Part shown: piece after piece, positions 35,471 to 44,420 of the stretch | Numbering within the stretch: position 1 is the first letter of the stretch | How the letters are laid out: each line of letters opens with the position of its first letter | Assembly (NCBI GenBank): GCA_023422775.1 | Contig: JAFAGM010000016.1 | Coordinates: forward strand, 1-64,000 | DNA from: Pseudomonadota bacterium | GTDB taxonomy: Bacteria; Pseudomonadota; Alphaproteobacteria; Rhizobiales; Xanthobacteraceae | Length of the DNA: 64,000 nt | Direction of reading: 5' to 3' | Translations under genes and position numbers: made by a program | Notes under the pieces: model-generated | The model's input: only the letters and a program-made list of their open reading frames with translations | The model's database searches: none | Told to the model about the DNA's origin: nothing

Positions 35471-36030
35471 CAGCCTGCCTCTTTCATCGCGTGCTTGATC
35501 GAATTGAGTTTGGTGCGAAGCGAACTATCCACCATGCGGCTGCCGAGCTTGACCACAAGGCCACCGATGATGGAGGGATCGACATTCACGTTGAGCGCGA
35601 CGTCCTTGCCCGTCACTGACTTCAGTGCGGTCTTCAGCGCGTCGAGATTCTTTTCACTGAGCTGTTCGGCCACGGTGACTTCGGCGGTCACCTCGCCCTT
35701 GAACTTCGCCACCAGCGCGCGGAACGCGCGGATCACATCGGCGACGGCGAACAGCCGGCGATTGGCGGTCAGGACTTTGAGGAATTTGGCGGAGGTGCCG
35801 GCAATCCCGGCCTTGTCGAGCACGGCACTGAGTGCCTTTGCCTGCGCATCTGCCGAGAAAACCGGGCTGCGCACGAGGCGCTTGAGATCGGGGCTTTCAT
35901 TCAGCATGGCCTCGAATTTGTCGAGGTCGGCTTTGACGGCGTCGACGGATTTCTCCTCGCGCGCCAGTTCGAACAAGGCCGTAGCATAACGGCCTGACAC
36001 TCCCGAGACGGACGGATCTTCAGCAGCCAC
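35470..36030 (-). CDS. atpH: ATP synthase F1 subunit delta
   Basis: This 186-residue peripheral stalk subunit reads VSGRYATALFELAREEKSVD at the start, with FLKVLTANRRLFAVADVIRA and the C-terminal domain GKDVALNVNVDPSIIGGLVV. It is the first gene of the F1 operon. The promoter should lie in 36031-36200, where I see a short inverted repeat (ttgcta/tagcaa, 36177-36191) but no secure promoter. Confidence 0.97.
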   Translation of the reverse strand: MAAEDPSVSGVSGRYATALFELAREEKSVDAVKADLDKFEAMLNESPDLKRLVRSPVFSADAQAKALSAVLDKAGIAGTSAKFLKVLTANRRLFAVADVIRAFRALVAKFKGEVTAEVTVAEQLSEKNLDALKTALKSVTGKDVALNVNVDPSIIGGLVVKLGSRMVDSSLRTKLNSIKHAMKEAG

Positions 36031-36697
36031 AGAGACGCTCTTTTCAGCTGTTAAACTCGCAAGGGAAAAACCGTCGCCACGGGTAGCGGCGCCTAGCGAT
36101 CCAAGCCCTTGGAATTCAAGCGGGACTTCGATTTTCGACCGGCACGCGAGGTGTCGGGACCGTTAAAATCGCGGCTTTGCTAACATAGCAAGCGCGCAGG
36201 TGCAACATGACGGCACCTGTGGGCGATGCCTTGTCGCACGGGAATCTCCAGGCCGCGCCAGAATCTCGCAAGCCTGCCGGCCGTCGTTTTTTTGAAAGTG
36301 ATTCGGCCTTCCCGAATCACGACGACGAATTTCTCGCCGGCACCGCGCTTCGCCTCCGCGAAAATCCGTTCCACCCGGATTTGCATGGCGGCCATGAACG
36401 GAACCAACCGCGGCGACGCTCTTCATTTGACCATTACTTGGACACAACTTTCGGGATCGAGCGATGACTTTATTCCGAAGTAACCGACAGTATTTAAATA
36501 GTTAAAGATCAATTAACGCTGAAGATTACGGAACATCGGCTGATTAGTTGGCGCCGGTAACAAGATATGTCAGCACGGGACAAATCGGAACTACTGCCCA
36601 ATTCGTGCCTCATTGCGCCACCAAACGGCGACCTCCGAAACTGGGACGGGGGCTCCACTTGTCACAAATGTGGCAATACTGTCTGAGGGAATGGTTT
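36031..36697. other. Divergent region between atpH and rlpA
   Basis: About 670 bases. It should hold the atp operon promoter (minus strand) and the rlpA promoter (plus strand). An A/T-rich block (atttaaatagttaaagatcaattaac, about 36492-36517) stands out. A 68-75 codon minus-strand frame at 36180-36407 is possible and listed separately. Nothing else is recognised. Confidence 0.5.
36180..36407 (-). CDS. Possible small hypothetical protein upstream of the atp operon
   Basis: The frame reads MQIRVERIFAEAKRGAGEKF, VVVIREGRITFKKTTAGRLA from an internal ATG at 36386, which looks protein-like, followed by a Cys/His-containing end (HRCRHVAPARLLC). There is no strong ribosome site. It may be a real short gene or chance. 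No family is recognised. Confidence 0.3.
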   Translation of the reverse strand: MVPFMAAMQIRVERIFAEAKRGAGEKFVVVIREGRITFKKTTAGRLARFWRGLEIPVRQGIAHRCRHVAPARLLC

Positions 36698-37174
36698 ATG
36701 CTGAATACCAAGAATGCAGTACCGGGACGTGCAATCCGGTCACGCGCGGCTTTCGCCTTGATCGCCACGACGCTCCTGGTCGGGGGCAGCATCTCCGAGG
36801 CTTCGGCCAAATCCAGGCACCATCGCCACCACGCCAAGCATCAGGCCGCCGGCAACTGGCTCAATGCCAATGCCGCGATCGGCGGCTCCGGGCGCAGCTT
36901 CTCCGGGAAGGCCTCGTATTACGGCAATGAATCCGGCAGCAAGACCGCTTCCGGACAGCGCTTCAACCAGAACGCCATGACCGCAGCCCATCGCTCGCTG
37001 CCGTTCGGCACCAAGCTCCGGGTGACCCATCGCGGCCAGAGCGTCGTCGTCACCATCAATGACCGCGGCCCCTTCATCCGGGGACGCGTGCTCGACCTAT
37101 CCAAGGGCGCCGCCCGCGCCATCGGCCTGACCGGCGCCGGCGTCGGCCACGTCACCGCCGAGATCGTTTCCTAA
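36698..37174 (+). CDS. rlpA: RlpA-like double-psi beta-barrel protein
   Basis: The 158-residue protein has a signal peptide (about 1-37, RAAFALIATTLLVGGSISEA then SA), a His-rich stretch (HHRHHAKHQ) and a double-psi beta-barrel: GKASYYGNESGSKTASGQRF, MTAAHRSLPFGTKLRVTHRG and VVTINDRGPFIRGRVLDLSK. RlpA proteins act as lytic transglycosylases or septal wall factors; this one lacks the SPOR domain. The ATG follows TGAGGGA at good spacing. It is followed by a terminator and a palindromic repeat. Confidence 0.9.
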   Translation: MLNTKNAVPGRAIRSRAAFALIATTLLVGGSISEASAKSRHHRHHAKHQAAGNWLNANAAIGGSGRSFSGKASYYGNESGSKTASGQRFNQNAMTAAHRSLPFGTKLRVTHRGQSVVVTINDRGPFIRGRVLDLSKGAARAIGLTGAGVGHVTAEIVS

Positions 37175-37212
37175 GTCGAAGTCATAATGGCCGCGAATTT
37201 ATTCACGACCCG

Positions 37213-37257
37213 AAAGGGCCTCTCGTCGAGCAAAATGACGGCAGGCCTTTTTTTATC
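37213..37257 (+). terminator. Terminator after rlpA
   Basis: GGCCT and AGGCC flank a structured loop and are followed by seven T, fitting an intrinsic terminator about 40 bases after rlpA. Confidence 0.65.
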
Positions 37258-37270
37258 GATGATCTCTCGC

Positions 37271-37333
37271 CGTCATTGCGAGCGAAGCGAAGCAATCCAG
37301 AGATGGATTGCTTCGTCGCTTCGCGCAATGACG
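37271..37333. repeat. Palindromic repeat, family B (CGTCATTGCGAGCGAAGCGAAG type)
   Basis: cgtcattgcgagcgaagcga and the inverse ending gcgcaatgacg form a long hairpin. A second copy lies at 52748-52832. It sits between convergent rlpA and priA. Confidence 0.75.
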
Positions 37334-37352
37334 GTGAGAGGCTTGGCTCCAG

Positions 37353-39563
37353 CTACAAAAAACTCTGCGGATCGACGTCGACCTCGAGCTTGAGATTGCC
37401 CTTAGTCTTCGGCCTGGCCGCCAGCCACTCGCGCAGATATTGCGACAGGTCGACATTGCGGAGCGACTTCACCAGCAGGCGGAATCGATAGCGACCCTTG
37501 ATGACCGCGAGCGGCGCCTCGGCCGGGCCGAGCACCTGGATGCGTTCGTCGATCGGCGCAATGGCGGCAAGCTTGCGCGCGAAGCCCTCGGCGGTCGGGC
37601 GATCTCCGGCGGAAATGATCAGGCTGGCCAGCCGGCCGAACGGCGGGTAGCCCGATCGTTCGCGCGCTTCTATCTCGCTGGCATAGAACGCCTCGCGGTC
37701 GCTGGCGACCAGCGCCTTCATCACGGGATGCTCGGGTTGGTGGGTCTGCAGAAAGCCCACGCCCCTGCCCTGCTCGCGTCCCGCGCGGCCGATCACCTGG
37801 TTCAGCAATTGGAACGTCCGCTCGGCCGCGCGCGGATCGCCGTTGCCGAGGCCGAGATCGGCATCGACGACGCCAACCAGATTGAGCCGGGGGAAATTAT
37901 GTCCCTTCGCCACCAGTTGCGTGCCGATGATGATGTCGACGCGCCCTTCCGCGATCTCGTTCAACTCGCTACGCATGGTCTCGATCGAGGTGATGAGGTC
38001 GCTCGACAGCACCATGGTGCGCGCATTCGGAAACAGCGAGGCCGCCTCCTCCTGCAAACGCTCGACGCCGGGGCCGACCGCAACCAGCGATTCCTCAGCC
38101 TGGCAATGCGGGCAGATGTTCGGACGCGGCATCGAGAAGCCGCAATGGTGGCAGACCAGGCGCTGGCGAAAGCGATGATCCACCAGCCAGGCGTCGCAGA
38201 TGGTGCAGGCGAAGCGATGCCCGCAGCCCCGGCACAATGTCAGCGGCGCGTAGCCGCGGCGGTTGAGAAACAGCAGTGCCTGTTCGCGCTTCTCGATCGC
38301 GAACCCAATCTGTTCGGCGAGCGGCGGCGAAATGAAGCGCCCGCGCGGCGGCGGCGCTCGGCGCAGGTCGATCGCCTCGATATGCGGCATGTGTTGGCCG
38401 CCGAAGCGCGACGGCAGCGCGACGCGCTGATAGCGACCCTTGCGCGCATTGACCTCGCTCTCGACAGAGGGCGTCGCCGACGCCAGCACGATCGGGATTT
38501 TCGCGATGTGCGCGCGCACCACCGCCATGTCGCGGGCGTGATAATGCGCGCCTTCGTCCTGCTTGTAGGCCTGGTCGTGCTCCTCATCGACGATGATCAG
38601 GCCCAAATCCGCATAGGGCAGGAACAGCGCCGAGCGCGCGCCGACCACGACAGGGGCTTCGCCGGCTGCGATCGCGGCCCAATTGCGCTGCCGCGTGCGC
38701 GGCGTCAATTCGGAGTGCCATTCCAGCGGCCGCACACCGAAGCGCAGCGCGAAGCGATCGAGGAACTGTCCGGTCAGCGCGATCTCCGGCATCAGGATCA
38801 GCGTCTGCTTTCCCCGCCGGATGATTTCGGCCACCGCCTCGAAATAGACTTCGGTCTTGCCCGAACCGGTGACGCCGTCGAGCAATGCTACGTGGAAGCT
38901 GCCGTTGGCGGCGAGCGCGTGCATGGCGTCTACCGCGGTGCGTTGCTGGGGCGAAAACTCCGGCTGGTCGAATTGCGGATCGGGCGCCGGCGGCGGCAAT
39001 GGCGGCGGCATCACCTCGACGGCGAGCGTCCTCTCGTCGACCAGGCCGTCGATCACGCCAGAACTGACGCCGGCCTCTCGCGCGGCCTCGGATTTACCGT
39101 GCAGCAGGCCGTCCGACAGCACCTCGATCAGCCGCCGCCGCGCGGGCGTCAAACGCCGCGGCGGTTCGCCGACCAGCCGCACGCCGAGCCGCATCCGTTC
39201 GGGCCCGAGATTTTCGCCCATCCGCAGGCACATCCGCAAAACCATGCCGCGAGCTGAGAGCGTGTAATTGGAGACCCAGTCGACGAGGCTGCGCAGTTCC
39301 TGCTTCAGCGGCGGTACGTCGAGCTTTTCGCCGACGTCCTTCAGGCGGTTGTGCAGGCGCGGATCCGGCCTGGCGTTTTCCGCCCACACCACCGCCACCA
39401 CCTCGCGCGGCCCGAGCGGCACACAGACGACATCGCCGGGCTTCAGCTCCATGCCGCGCGGCACGCGGTAGGAATAATTCTGATTGAGCGCAACCGGCAC
39501 CAGCACGTCGACGAAGCGCGTCGACGATGTTGAGGAACTGGTTTGGCGGGTGGCGTGGTCCAT
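37353..39563 (-). CDS. priA: Primosomal protein N' (replication restart helicase)
   Basis: The 736-residue helicase restarts stalled forks. It has the N-terminal DNA-binding part (VDVLVPVALNQNYSYRVPRG), Walker A GVTGSGKT (230-237), the DEEH box at 326-329 and a zinc-binding block with paired Cys motifs (LCRGCGHRFACTICDAWLVD, CHHCGFSMPRPNICPHCQAE). Helicase motifs V and VI follow (GTQLVAKGHNFPRLNLVGVV, QVIGRAGREQGRGVGFLQTH). It is divergent to xerC, a common arrangement in this group. Confidence 0.97.
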   Translation of the reverse strand: MDHATRQTSSSTSSTRFVDVLVPVALNQNYSYRVPRGMELKPGDVVCVPLGPREVVAVVWAENARPDPRLHNRLKDVGEKLDVPPLKQELRSLVDWVSNYTLSARGMVLRMCLRMGENLGPERMRLGVRLVGEPPRRLTPARRRLIEVLSDGLLHGKSEAAREAGVSSGVIDGLVDERTLAVEVMPPPLPPPAPDPQFDQPEFSPQQRTAVDAMHALAANGSFHVALLDGVTGSGKTEVYFEAVAEIIRRGKQTLILMPEIALTGQFLDRFALRFGVRPLEWHSELTPRTRQRNWAAIAAGEAPVVVGARSALFLPYADLGLIIVDEEHDQAYKQDEGAHYHARDMAVVRAHIAKIPIVLASATPSVESEVNARKGRYQRVALPSRFGGQHMPHIEAIDLRRAPPPRGRFISPPLAEQIGFAIEKREQALLFLNRRGYAPLTLCRGCGHRFACTICDAWLVDHRFRQRLVCHHCGFSMPRPNICPHCQAEESLVAVGPGVERLQEEAASLFPNARTMVLSSDLITSIETMRSELNEIAEGRVDIIIGTQLVAKGHNFPRLNLVGVVDADLGLGNGDPRAAERTFQLLNQVIGRAGREQGRGVGFLQTHQPEHPVMKALVASDREAFYASEIEARERSGYPPFGRLASLIISAGDRPTAEGFARKLAAIAPIDERIQVLGPAEAPLAVIKGRYRFRLLVKSLRNVDLSQYLREWLAARPKTKGNLKLEVDVDPQSFL

Positions 39564-39683
39564 CAGGGAATCAGGCTTTGCGATATTCAGAACAAGGCTA
39601 GCGCCGGCCGCTCAAGTTAGCGAACGGTAAACGAAGGAGGTGCGATATAATGGATGGAATCATCGTCTCCAAGGCATAGGCCC

Positions 39684-40655
39684 ATGGTCAAGCCAGTTCC
39701 GGCCCCTCAACCGATCGAACTCGATTGCGCCGACGAGACCCTCGCGCTGCAAATGGCGCGCTGGCTGACGCATCTGCGCGCCGAACGGCGGCTGTCGCCG
39801 AAGACGCTGGAGGCCTATGCCCGCGACCTCCGCCAGTGCCTCACCTTTCTCGCCGAGCATTGGGGCGAGAAGGTCACGCTGAAACGGTTCGCTAGCCTGG
39901 AAGCCACCGACATCAGGGCCTTCATGGCGATGCGCCGCGCCGACGAGATCGGCGGGCGCTCGCTGATGCGGGCGCTGGCGGGGCTGCGATCATTCGGACG
40001 CTTTCTTGAGCGTGAAGGCAAAGGCAGGGTCGGCGCCCTTTCGGCGATCCGCGCGCCCAAGATCGGCAAGAGCCTGCCGAAGCCGATCCATATGGGAGCC
40101 GCCAAGCGCCTTGCCGATGCCGACGAACGCGCCGGCGAAGATCGCGACCCCTGGATCCTGGCGCGCGACGCCGCCGTGATGGCGCTGTTATACGGCTCGG
40201 GCCTGCGCATCTCCGAGGCGCTCGGCCTCAAGCATCGCGACGTGCCCAGGCCCGGCGAAGGCGACGTCATCATCGTGACCGGCAAGGGCAACAAGACGCG
40301 CATGGTGCCGGTGCTGCAGAACGTGCTGGCGCTGATCGCCGACTACACGAGAATGTGCCCGCATCAATTGCCACCGAACGGCCCGATCTTCGTCGGCGCA
40401 CGCGGCGGGCCGCTCAGCCCGCGGATCATCCAGCTCACCATGGAGCGGCTGCGCGGCGCGCTCGGCCTGCCCGACAGCGCCACACCGCACGCGCTGCGGC
40501 ATTCCTTTGCGACCCACCTGCTCAGCCGCGGCGGCGACCTGCGCGCGATCCAGGAACTGCTCGGTCACGCCTCGCTCTCGACCACGCAGATCTATACCGG
40601 CATCGATGCCGAACGGCTGCTGGAAGTGTATCGGGCTGCGCATCCGCGCGGCTGA
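39684..40655 (+). CDS. xerC: Tyrosine recombinase XerC
   Basis: This 323-residue tyrosine recombinase resolves chromosome dimers at dif with its partner XerD. The core-binding domain (ERRLSPKTLEAYARDLRQCL) is followed by a catalytic domain with the Arg in YGSGLRISEALGLKH, the HxxR in PHALRHSFATHLLSRG, the His in LGHASLSTTQIYT and the nucleophile Tyr in that last block. I chose ATG 39684, with AAGG nearby; the ATG at 39654 with a stronger AAGGAGG further upstream is also possible. It is divergent from priA. Confidence 0.94.
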   Translation: MVKPVPAPQPIELDCADETLALQMARWLTHLRAERRLSPKTLEAYARDLRQCLTFLAEHWGEKVTLKRFASLEATDIRAFMAMRRADEIGGRSLMRALAGLRSFGRFLEREGKGRVGALSAIRAPKIGKSLPKPIHMGAAKRLADADERAGEDRDPWILARDAAVMALLYGSGLRISEALGLKHRDVPRPGEGDVIIVTGKGNKTRMVPVLQNVLALIADYTRMCPHQLPPNGPIFVGARGGPLSPRIIQLTMERLRGALGLPDSATPHALRHSFATHLLSRGGDLRAIQELLGHASLSTTQIYTGIDAERLLEVYRAAHPRG

Positions 40656-40867
40656 CGCCCGCCAGATACAAAAACGCGAAAACAACCCCATGCAAAGTAG
40701 CACGGGGTCGGCTCAGTCATGCCGCGACGAAGCCGGCGAATGTCATATTGGGAGCCTAAAATGCCGATAGAACAATCCTTTGATGGATGCGCCAAAAATC
40801 CGCTCAACTCTTGCGTTGAACGGGCGGTCCGGCAATCGTGACCGCGGGGCACCTGGGGGAGAGGAAC

Positions 40868-41458
40868 ATGGGCGCACATGAGAGTATGGAGCATGCGGAG
40901 CATGCCGAGCACGCGTCGGGCTCGAACAAGAAGATCGCGCTGCTGATCGCCGTGATCGCCCTGTTCCTGGCGCTGTCGGAGACGCTGGGCAAGGGCGCGC
41001 AGACCGAAGCTATCAGCCGGAACGTCGAGGCGTCGAACCTGTGGGCGTTCTTCCAGGCCAAGAGCATCCGCCGCACGGTAGTCCAGGCCACCGCCGAGCA
41101 CGCCAGGCTCAGCATGGGCACCGTCGGCGACGATGCCGCGAAAGCTGCGCTGCAGAAGCAGATCGACGACTGGAACAAGACCGCGCAGCGTTACCGCTCG
41201 GAGCCGGAGACCGGCGAGGGTTCGGAACAGCTCGCCGCGCGCGCCAAGCATGCCGAGCACCAGCGCGACGAGGCGACGGCAAAGTATCACCACTACGAAA
41301 TTGCCTCGGCCGCCTTCCAGATCGGCATCGTGCTGGCTTCCGCCACCATCATCACCGGCATGATCGTGCTGGCCTGGGTGTCCGGCGTGCTGGCGCTCGC
41401 GGGCATCGGCATCACCGCGCTTGGCCTCTACGCGCCGCATCTGTTGCATCTGCATTAG
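40868..41458 (+). CDS. DUF4337 family membrane protein
   Basis: The 196-residue protein starts with a His/Glu-rich stretch (MGAHESMEHAEHAEHA), has a membrane helix (IALLIAVIALFLALSETLG), a long helical periplasmic or cytoplasmic part (SNLWAFFQAKSIRRTVVQAT, RYRSEPETGEGSEQLAARAK) and two close C-terminal helices (AAFQIGIVLASATIITGMIV, VLALAGIGITALGLYAPHL). This is the DUF4337 family, of unknown function. GGGAGAGGAAC precedes the ATG. Confidence 0.88.
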   Translation: MGAHESMEHAEHAEHASGSNKKIALLIAVIALFLALSETLGKGAQTEAISRNVEASNLWAFFQAKSIRRTVVQATAEHARLSMGTVGDDAAKAALQKQIDDWNKTAQRYRSEPETGEGSEQLAARAKHAEHQRDEATAKYHHYEIASAAFQIGIVLASATIITGMIVLAWVSGVLALAGIGITALGLYAPHLLHLH

Positions 41459-41476
41459 ATAGCCGCGCGCCCTGCC

Positions 41477-41578
41477 CGTCATCATCCGCGAAGGCGGGTG
41501 ATCCAGTACGCCGAGGCTCGTCGGCTCAAGCTGACTTCTCTGGGATACTGGATTGCCCGGTCAAGCCGGGCAATGACA
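41477..41578. repeat. Palindromic repeat, family C (GTCATCATCCGCGAAGGCGGGTGATCCAGTAC type)
   Basis: gtcatcatccgcgaaggcgg and the inverse ending caagccgggcaatgac form an imperfect hairpin, with internal gatccagtac/gatactggat arms. A related copy lies at 45687-45786. It sits between convergent genes. Confidence 0.7.
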
Positions 41579-41586
41579 GCGGTTGG

Positions 41587-42117
41587 CTACCGCGCCTGGT
41601 GCACGCTTTTGCGGAAGCGTTGGATCATCCGCAGCGTGCGCGATGACCAGCCATTGCCGTCGCCGCGCAGGATTTCGCGAATGCGCTGCTTGATCGGATT
41701 GACCAGCGCGGCCGCCCTGGCGCGCAGCACCAGGATGAAGTGGTAGATCTTCCTGAACCACCCCATCTCCAGAAGCTTGACGCGCGTCACGTCGAAGATG
41801 AAGGCGGTGACGCCGACGCCGACAAATTTTCCGAGCAGGATGACGATTGCGGCCGTCAGCCAGTATTCATGCGCGAGCAGCCAGAGGCCGACCAGCTTGA
41901 GCGGAAACAGCGGGATGACAGGCACCGCGAACACGATCAGCGTCATCGCCGGCGACAGCGCGTCGACCCGCTCGGACAGCCACTGCTTGAACGCCCGAAG
42001 CGGGATCCGTGCGACGATGCGCGCCACGACCGGCTCGAGGTGATCCCACAGCCACGCTTCGATCAGGAAGATTACCGCGAGCAGAACCCAGAACGGCTGA
42101 AGCAGGCGGCGCATCAT
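41587..42117 (-). CDS. Conserved hypothetical membrane protein (176 aa)
   Basis: This protein has an N-terminal hydrophobic helix (LLQPFWVLLAVIFLIEAWLW), a polar part (ARIPLRAFKQWLSERVDALS), two hydrophobic helices (AMTLIVFAVPVIPLFPLKLV, YWLTAAIVILLGKFVGVGVT) and a basic C-terminal tail with many Arg/Lys. I recognise no named family. It lies 33 bases after the lpd stop on the same strand, so it may be read from the TCA cluster transcript. Confidence 0.75.
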   Translation of the reverse strand: MMRRLLQPFWVLLAVIFLIEAWLWDHLEPVVARIVARIPLRAFKQWLSERVDALSPAMTLIVFAVPVIPLFPLKLVGLWLLAHEYWLTAAIVILLGKFVGVGVTAFIFDVTRVKLLEMGWFRKIYHFILVLRARAAALVNPIKQRIREILRGDGNGWSSRTLRMIQRFRKSVHQAR

Positions 42118-42150
42118 CGATGTGGTCTCCGCCCGGTCATGGGCCGTCGA

Positions 42151-43554
42151 TCACATATGGATGGCCCGCTTGCCGACCGCAAGCGCGGCTTCCTTGACGG
42201 CTTCGGAGCGCGTGGGATGCGCGTGGCATGTGCGCGCCAGATCCTCGGCGGAACCGCCGAACTCCATCAGAACGCAGGCTTCATGGATCATTTCACCGGC
42301 TTCGCGGCCGACGATGTGCACGCCGAGCACGCGATCGGTCTTCGCATCCGCGAGGATCTTCACAAAGCCCTCGGTGGTCTGGTTGACCTTGGAGCGGCCA
42401 TTGGCGGTGAACGGGAATTTGCCCGAGGTGTAGGCCACGCCGGCCTGCTTCAGCTCTTCCTCGGTCTTGCCGACCGACGACACTTCCGGCGTGGTATACA
42501 CGACGCCTGGGATAACATCGTAGTTCACGTGGCCGGCCTGCCCTGCGATGATTTCGGCACAGGCGACGCCCTCGTCCTCGGCCTTGTGCGCGAGCATCGG
42601 ACCCGCGACCACGTCGCCGATCGCGTAGACGCCCTTCACCGTGGTGGCGAAATGCGTGTCGATCTGCACGCGGCCGCGATTGTCGAGCGCGATGCCGGCT
42701 TCTTTCAGACCAAGTCCTTCGGTGTAGGGCACGCGGCCGATGCAGACCAGCACCACGTCGGCTTCGAGCGTCTCCGCCGCGCCGCCGGCGGCAGGCTCAA
42801 CGGTTGCCTTGAGCGTCTTGCCCGAGGCGTCAACGCCGGCGACCTTGGCGCCGAGCTTGAACGCAAAGCCCTGCTTTTCGAGGATGCGCTGGAATTGTTT
42901 TGCGACCTCGCCATCCATGCCCGGCAGGATGCGATCGAGGAATTCGACCACGGTCACCTTGGCGCCGAGGCGGTGCCAAACCGAGCCCAGTTCCAGCCCG
43001 TTCACGCCGGCGCCGATGATCAGGAGGTTGGCCGGCACTTTTTCCAGCGACAGCGCGCCGGTGGACGACACGATGCGCTTCTCGTCGATCTCGATGCCCT
43101 TGAGCCGCGCGATGTCGGAGCCGGTGGCGATGACGATGTTTTTGGTCTCGACCGTCTGCGCCTTGCCGTCGCTGCCGGTGACCTCGACCTTGCCGGCGCC
43201 GAGAATTTTTCCCTTGCCGCTGATGACGTCGATCTTGTTCTTCTTCATCAGGAACTCGACGCCCTTGACGTTGCCGTCGATACCCTGCTGCTTGAAATTC
43301 ATCATCGACGGCAGATCGAGCTTCGGCGCGGAAACGCTGACGCCCATCCTGGCAAAGGAGTGACCTGCCTCCTCGAACATTTCGGACGCATGCAGCAGCG
43401 CCTTCGACGGCATGCAGCCGACGTTCAGGCAGGTGCCGCCGAGCGTCGCGTTCTTCTCGACCACGGCCACCTTCATGCCGAGTTGCGCCGCGCGCACTGC
43501 GCAGACATATCCGCCCGGGCCGGTGCCGATGACGACGAGATCGTAGGTAGCCAT
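42151..43554 (-). CDS. lpdA: Dihydrolipoyl dehydrogenase (E3)
   Basis: The 467-residue flavoprotein reoxidises dihydrolipoamide on the E2 subunit with NAD. It has the FAD site MATYDLVVIGTGPGGYVCAV, the redox disulfide C42/C47 in GGTCLNVGC and the C-terminal His-Glu pair in CHAHPTRSEAVKEAAL. Its place downstream of sucA-sucB suggests it serves 2-oxoglutarate dehydrogenase. An SDR gene lies between sucB and lpdA. Confidence 0.97.
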   Translation of the reverse strand: MATYDLVVIGTGPGGYVCAVRAAQLGMKVAVVEKNATLGGTCLNVGCMPSKALLHASEMFEEAGHSFARMGVSVSAPKLDLPSMMNFKQQGIDGNVKGVEFLMKKNKIDVISGKGKILGAGKVEVTGSDGKAQTVETKNIVIATGSDIARLKGIEIDEKRIVSSTGALSLEKVPANLLIIGAGVNGLELGSVWHRLGAKVTVVEFLDRILPGMDGEVAKQFQRILEKQGFAFKLGAKVAGVDASGKTLKATVEPAAGGAAETLEADVVLVCIGRVPYTEGLGLKEAGIALDNRGRVQIDTHFATTVKGVYAIGDVVAGPMLAHKAEDEGVACAEIIAGQAGHVNYDVIPGVVYTTPEVSSVGKTEEELKQAGVAYTSGKFPFTANGRSKVNQTTEGFVKILADAKTDRVLGVHIVGREAGEMIHEACVLMEFGGSAEDLARTCHAHPTRSEAVKEAALAVGKRAIHM

Positions 43555-43588
43555 GATGAAGTCCTGTAGCTGGGAAGCGTGTCAGGCG

Positions 43589-44338
43589 TTAGCGCCCGCC
43601 CGACACATCGAGAGTGGTACCGGTGACGTAGGAGGCTTCGTCCGACATCAGCCAGACGATGGCATTGGCTATTTCTTCGGCCTTGCCGACACGCTTCATC
43701 GGCACCATCGGCGCAAGACGCTGCGCCCGATCGGGCTCGCCGCCGGAAGCGTGAATCTCGGTATCGATCAACCCGGGACGGATGCCTGCAACGCGAATGC
43801 CGTCGGTGGCAACCTCGTGGCTGAGGCCGACCGTGAGGGCATCGATCGCGGCCTTGGAGGCGGCATAATCGACATAGGTGTTGGCCGAGCCGAGCCGGGC
43901 TGCGACCGACGAGATGTTGACGATGACGCCGCCCTTGCCGCCGAACTTGGTCGACATCCGCTTCACCGCCTCGCGCGCGCACAGGATGGCGCCGGTGACA
44001 TTGACCGCCATCACTTCCTGAATGCGCGCGGCCGTCATGTCCTCGACACGTACGCCGCTCTTGCCGACGATACCGGCATTGTTGACGAGCGCTCCCAGCG
44101 TACCGAAACCGTCCGCCGCCTTGAACAGCGCGAGGATATCGCTCTCATGACCTACGTCGCACTTCACGGCGATGGCCTTGCCGTTCCTGGCTTCGATCAG
44201 CGAGACAACTTCGTCGGCGGCTGCCTTGTTGCTGGCATAGCCGACTACGACACGATAGCCGCGTGCAGCGGCCGCAAGCGCGGCAGCACGGCCGATGCCG
44301 CGGCTGCCGCCGGTGATCACAACAACCTTGTCCGTCAC
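43589..44338 (-). CDS. SDR family NAD(P)-dependent oxidoreductase
   Basis: This 249-residue short-chain dehydrogenase has the nucleotide motif TGGSRGIGRAAAL, NNAG (in LGALVNNAGIVGKSG), catalytic Ser in VNISSVAARLG and Tyr/Lys in YVDYAASKAAIDA. The substrate is unknown. I chose GTG 44338 (GGGGGCTGAT just upstream); ATG 44350 would add four residues. It lies inside the sucB-lpdA part of the TCA cluster, an unusual place for an SDR. Confidence 0.9.
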   Translation of the reverse strand: MTDKVVVITGGSRGIGRAAALAAAARGYRVVVGYASNKAAADEVVSLIEARNGKAIAVKCDVGHESDILALFKAADGFGTLGALVNNAGIVGKSGVRVEDMTAARIQEVMAVNVTGAILCAREAVKRMSTKFGGKGGVIVNISSVAARLGSANTYVDYAASKAAIDALTVGLSHEVATDGIRVAGIRPGLIDTEIHASGGEPDRAQRLAPMVPMKRVGKAEEIANAIVWLMSDEASYVTGTTLDVSGGR

Positions 44339-44420
44339 ATCAGCCCCCACACTTCAACGCACGATGACACAAGGCTGCACGACGCAGGCATCGAACGCCG
44401 GCGCCGGCAAACCAGATACC

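Noticed and set aside
37440..39257. Plus-strand open frame of 605 codons
   Set aside because: Antisense shadow of priA.
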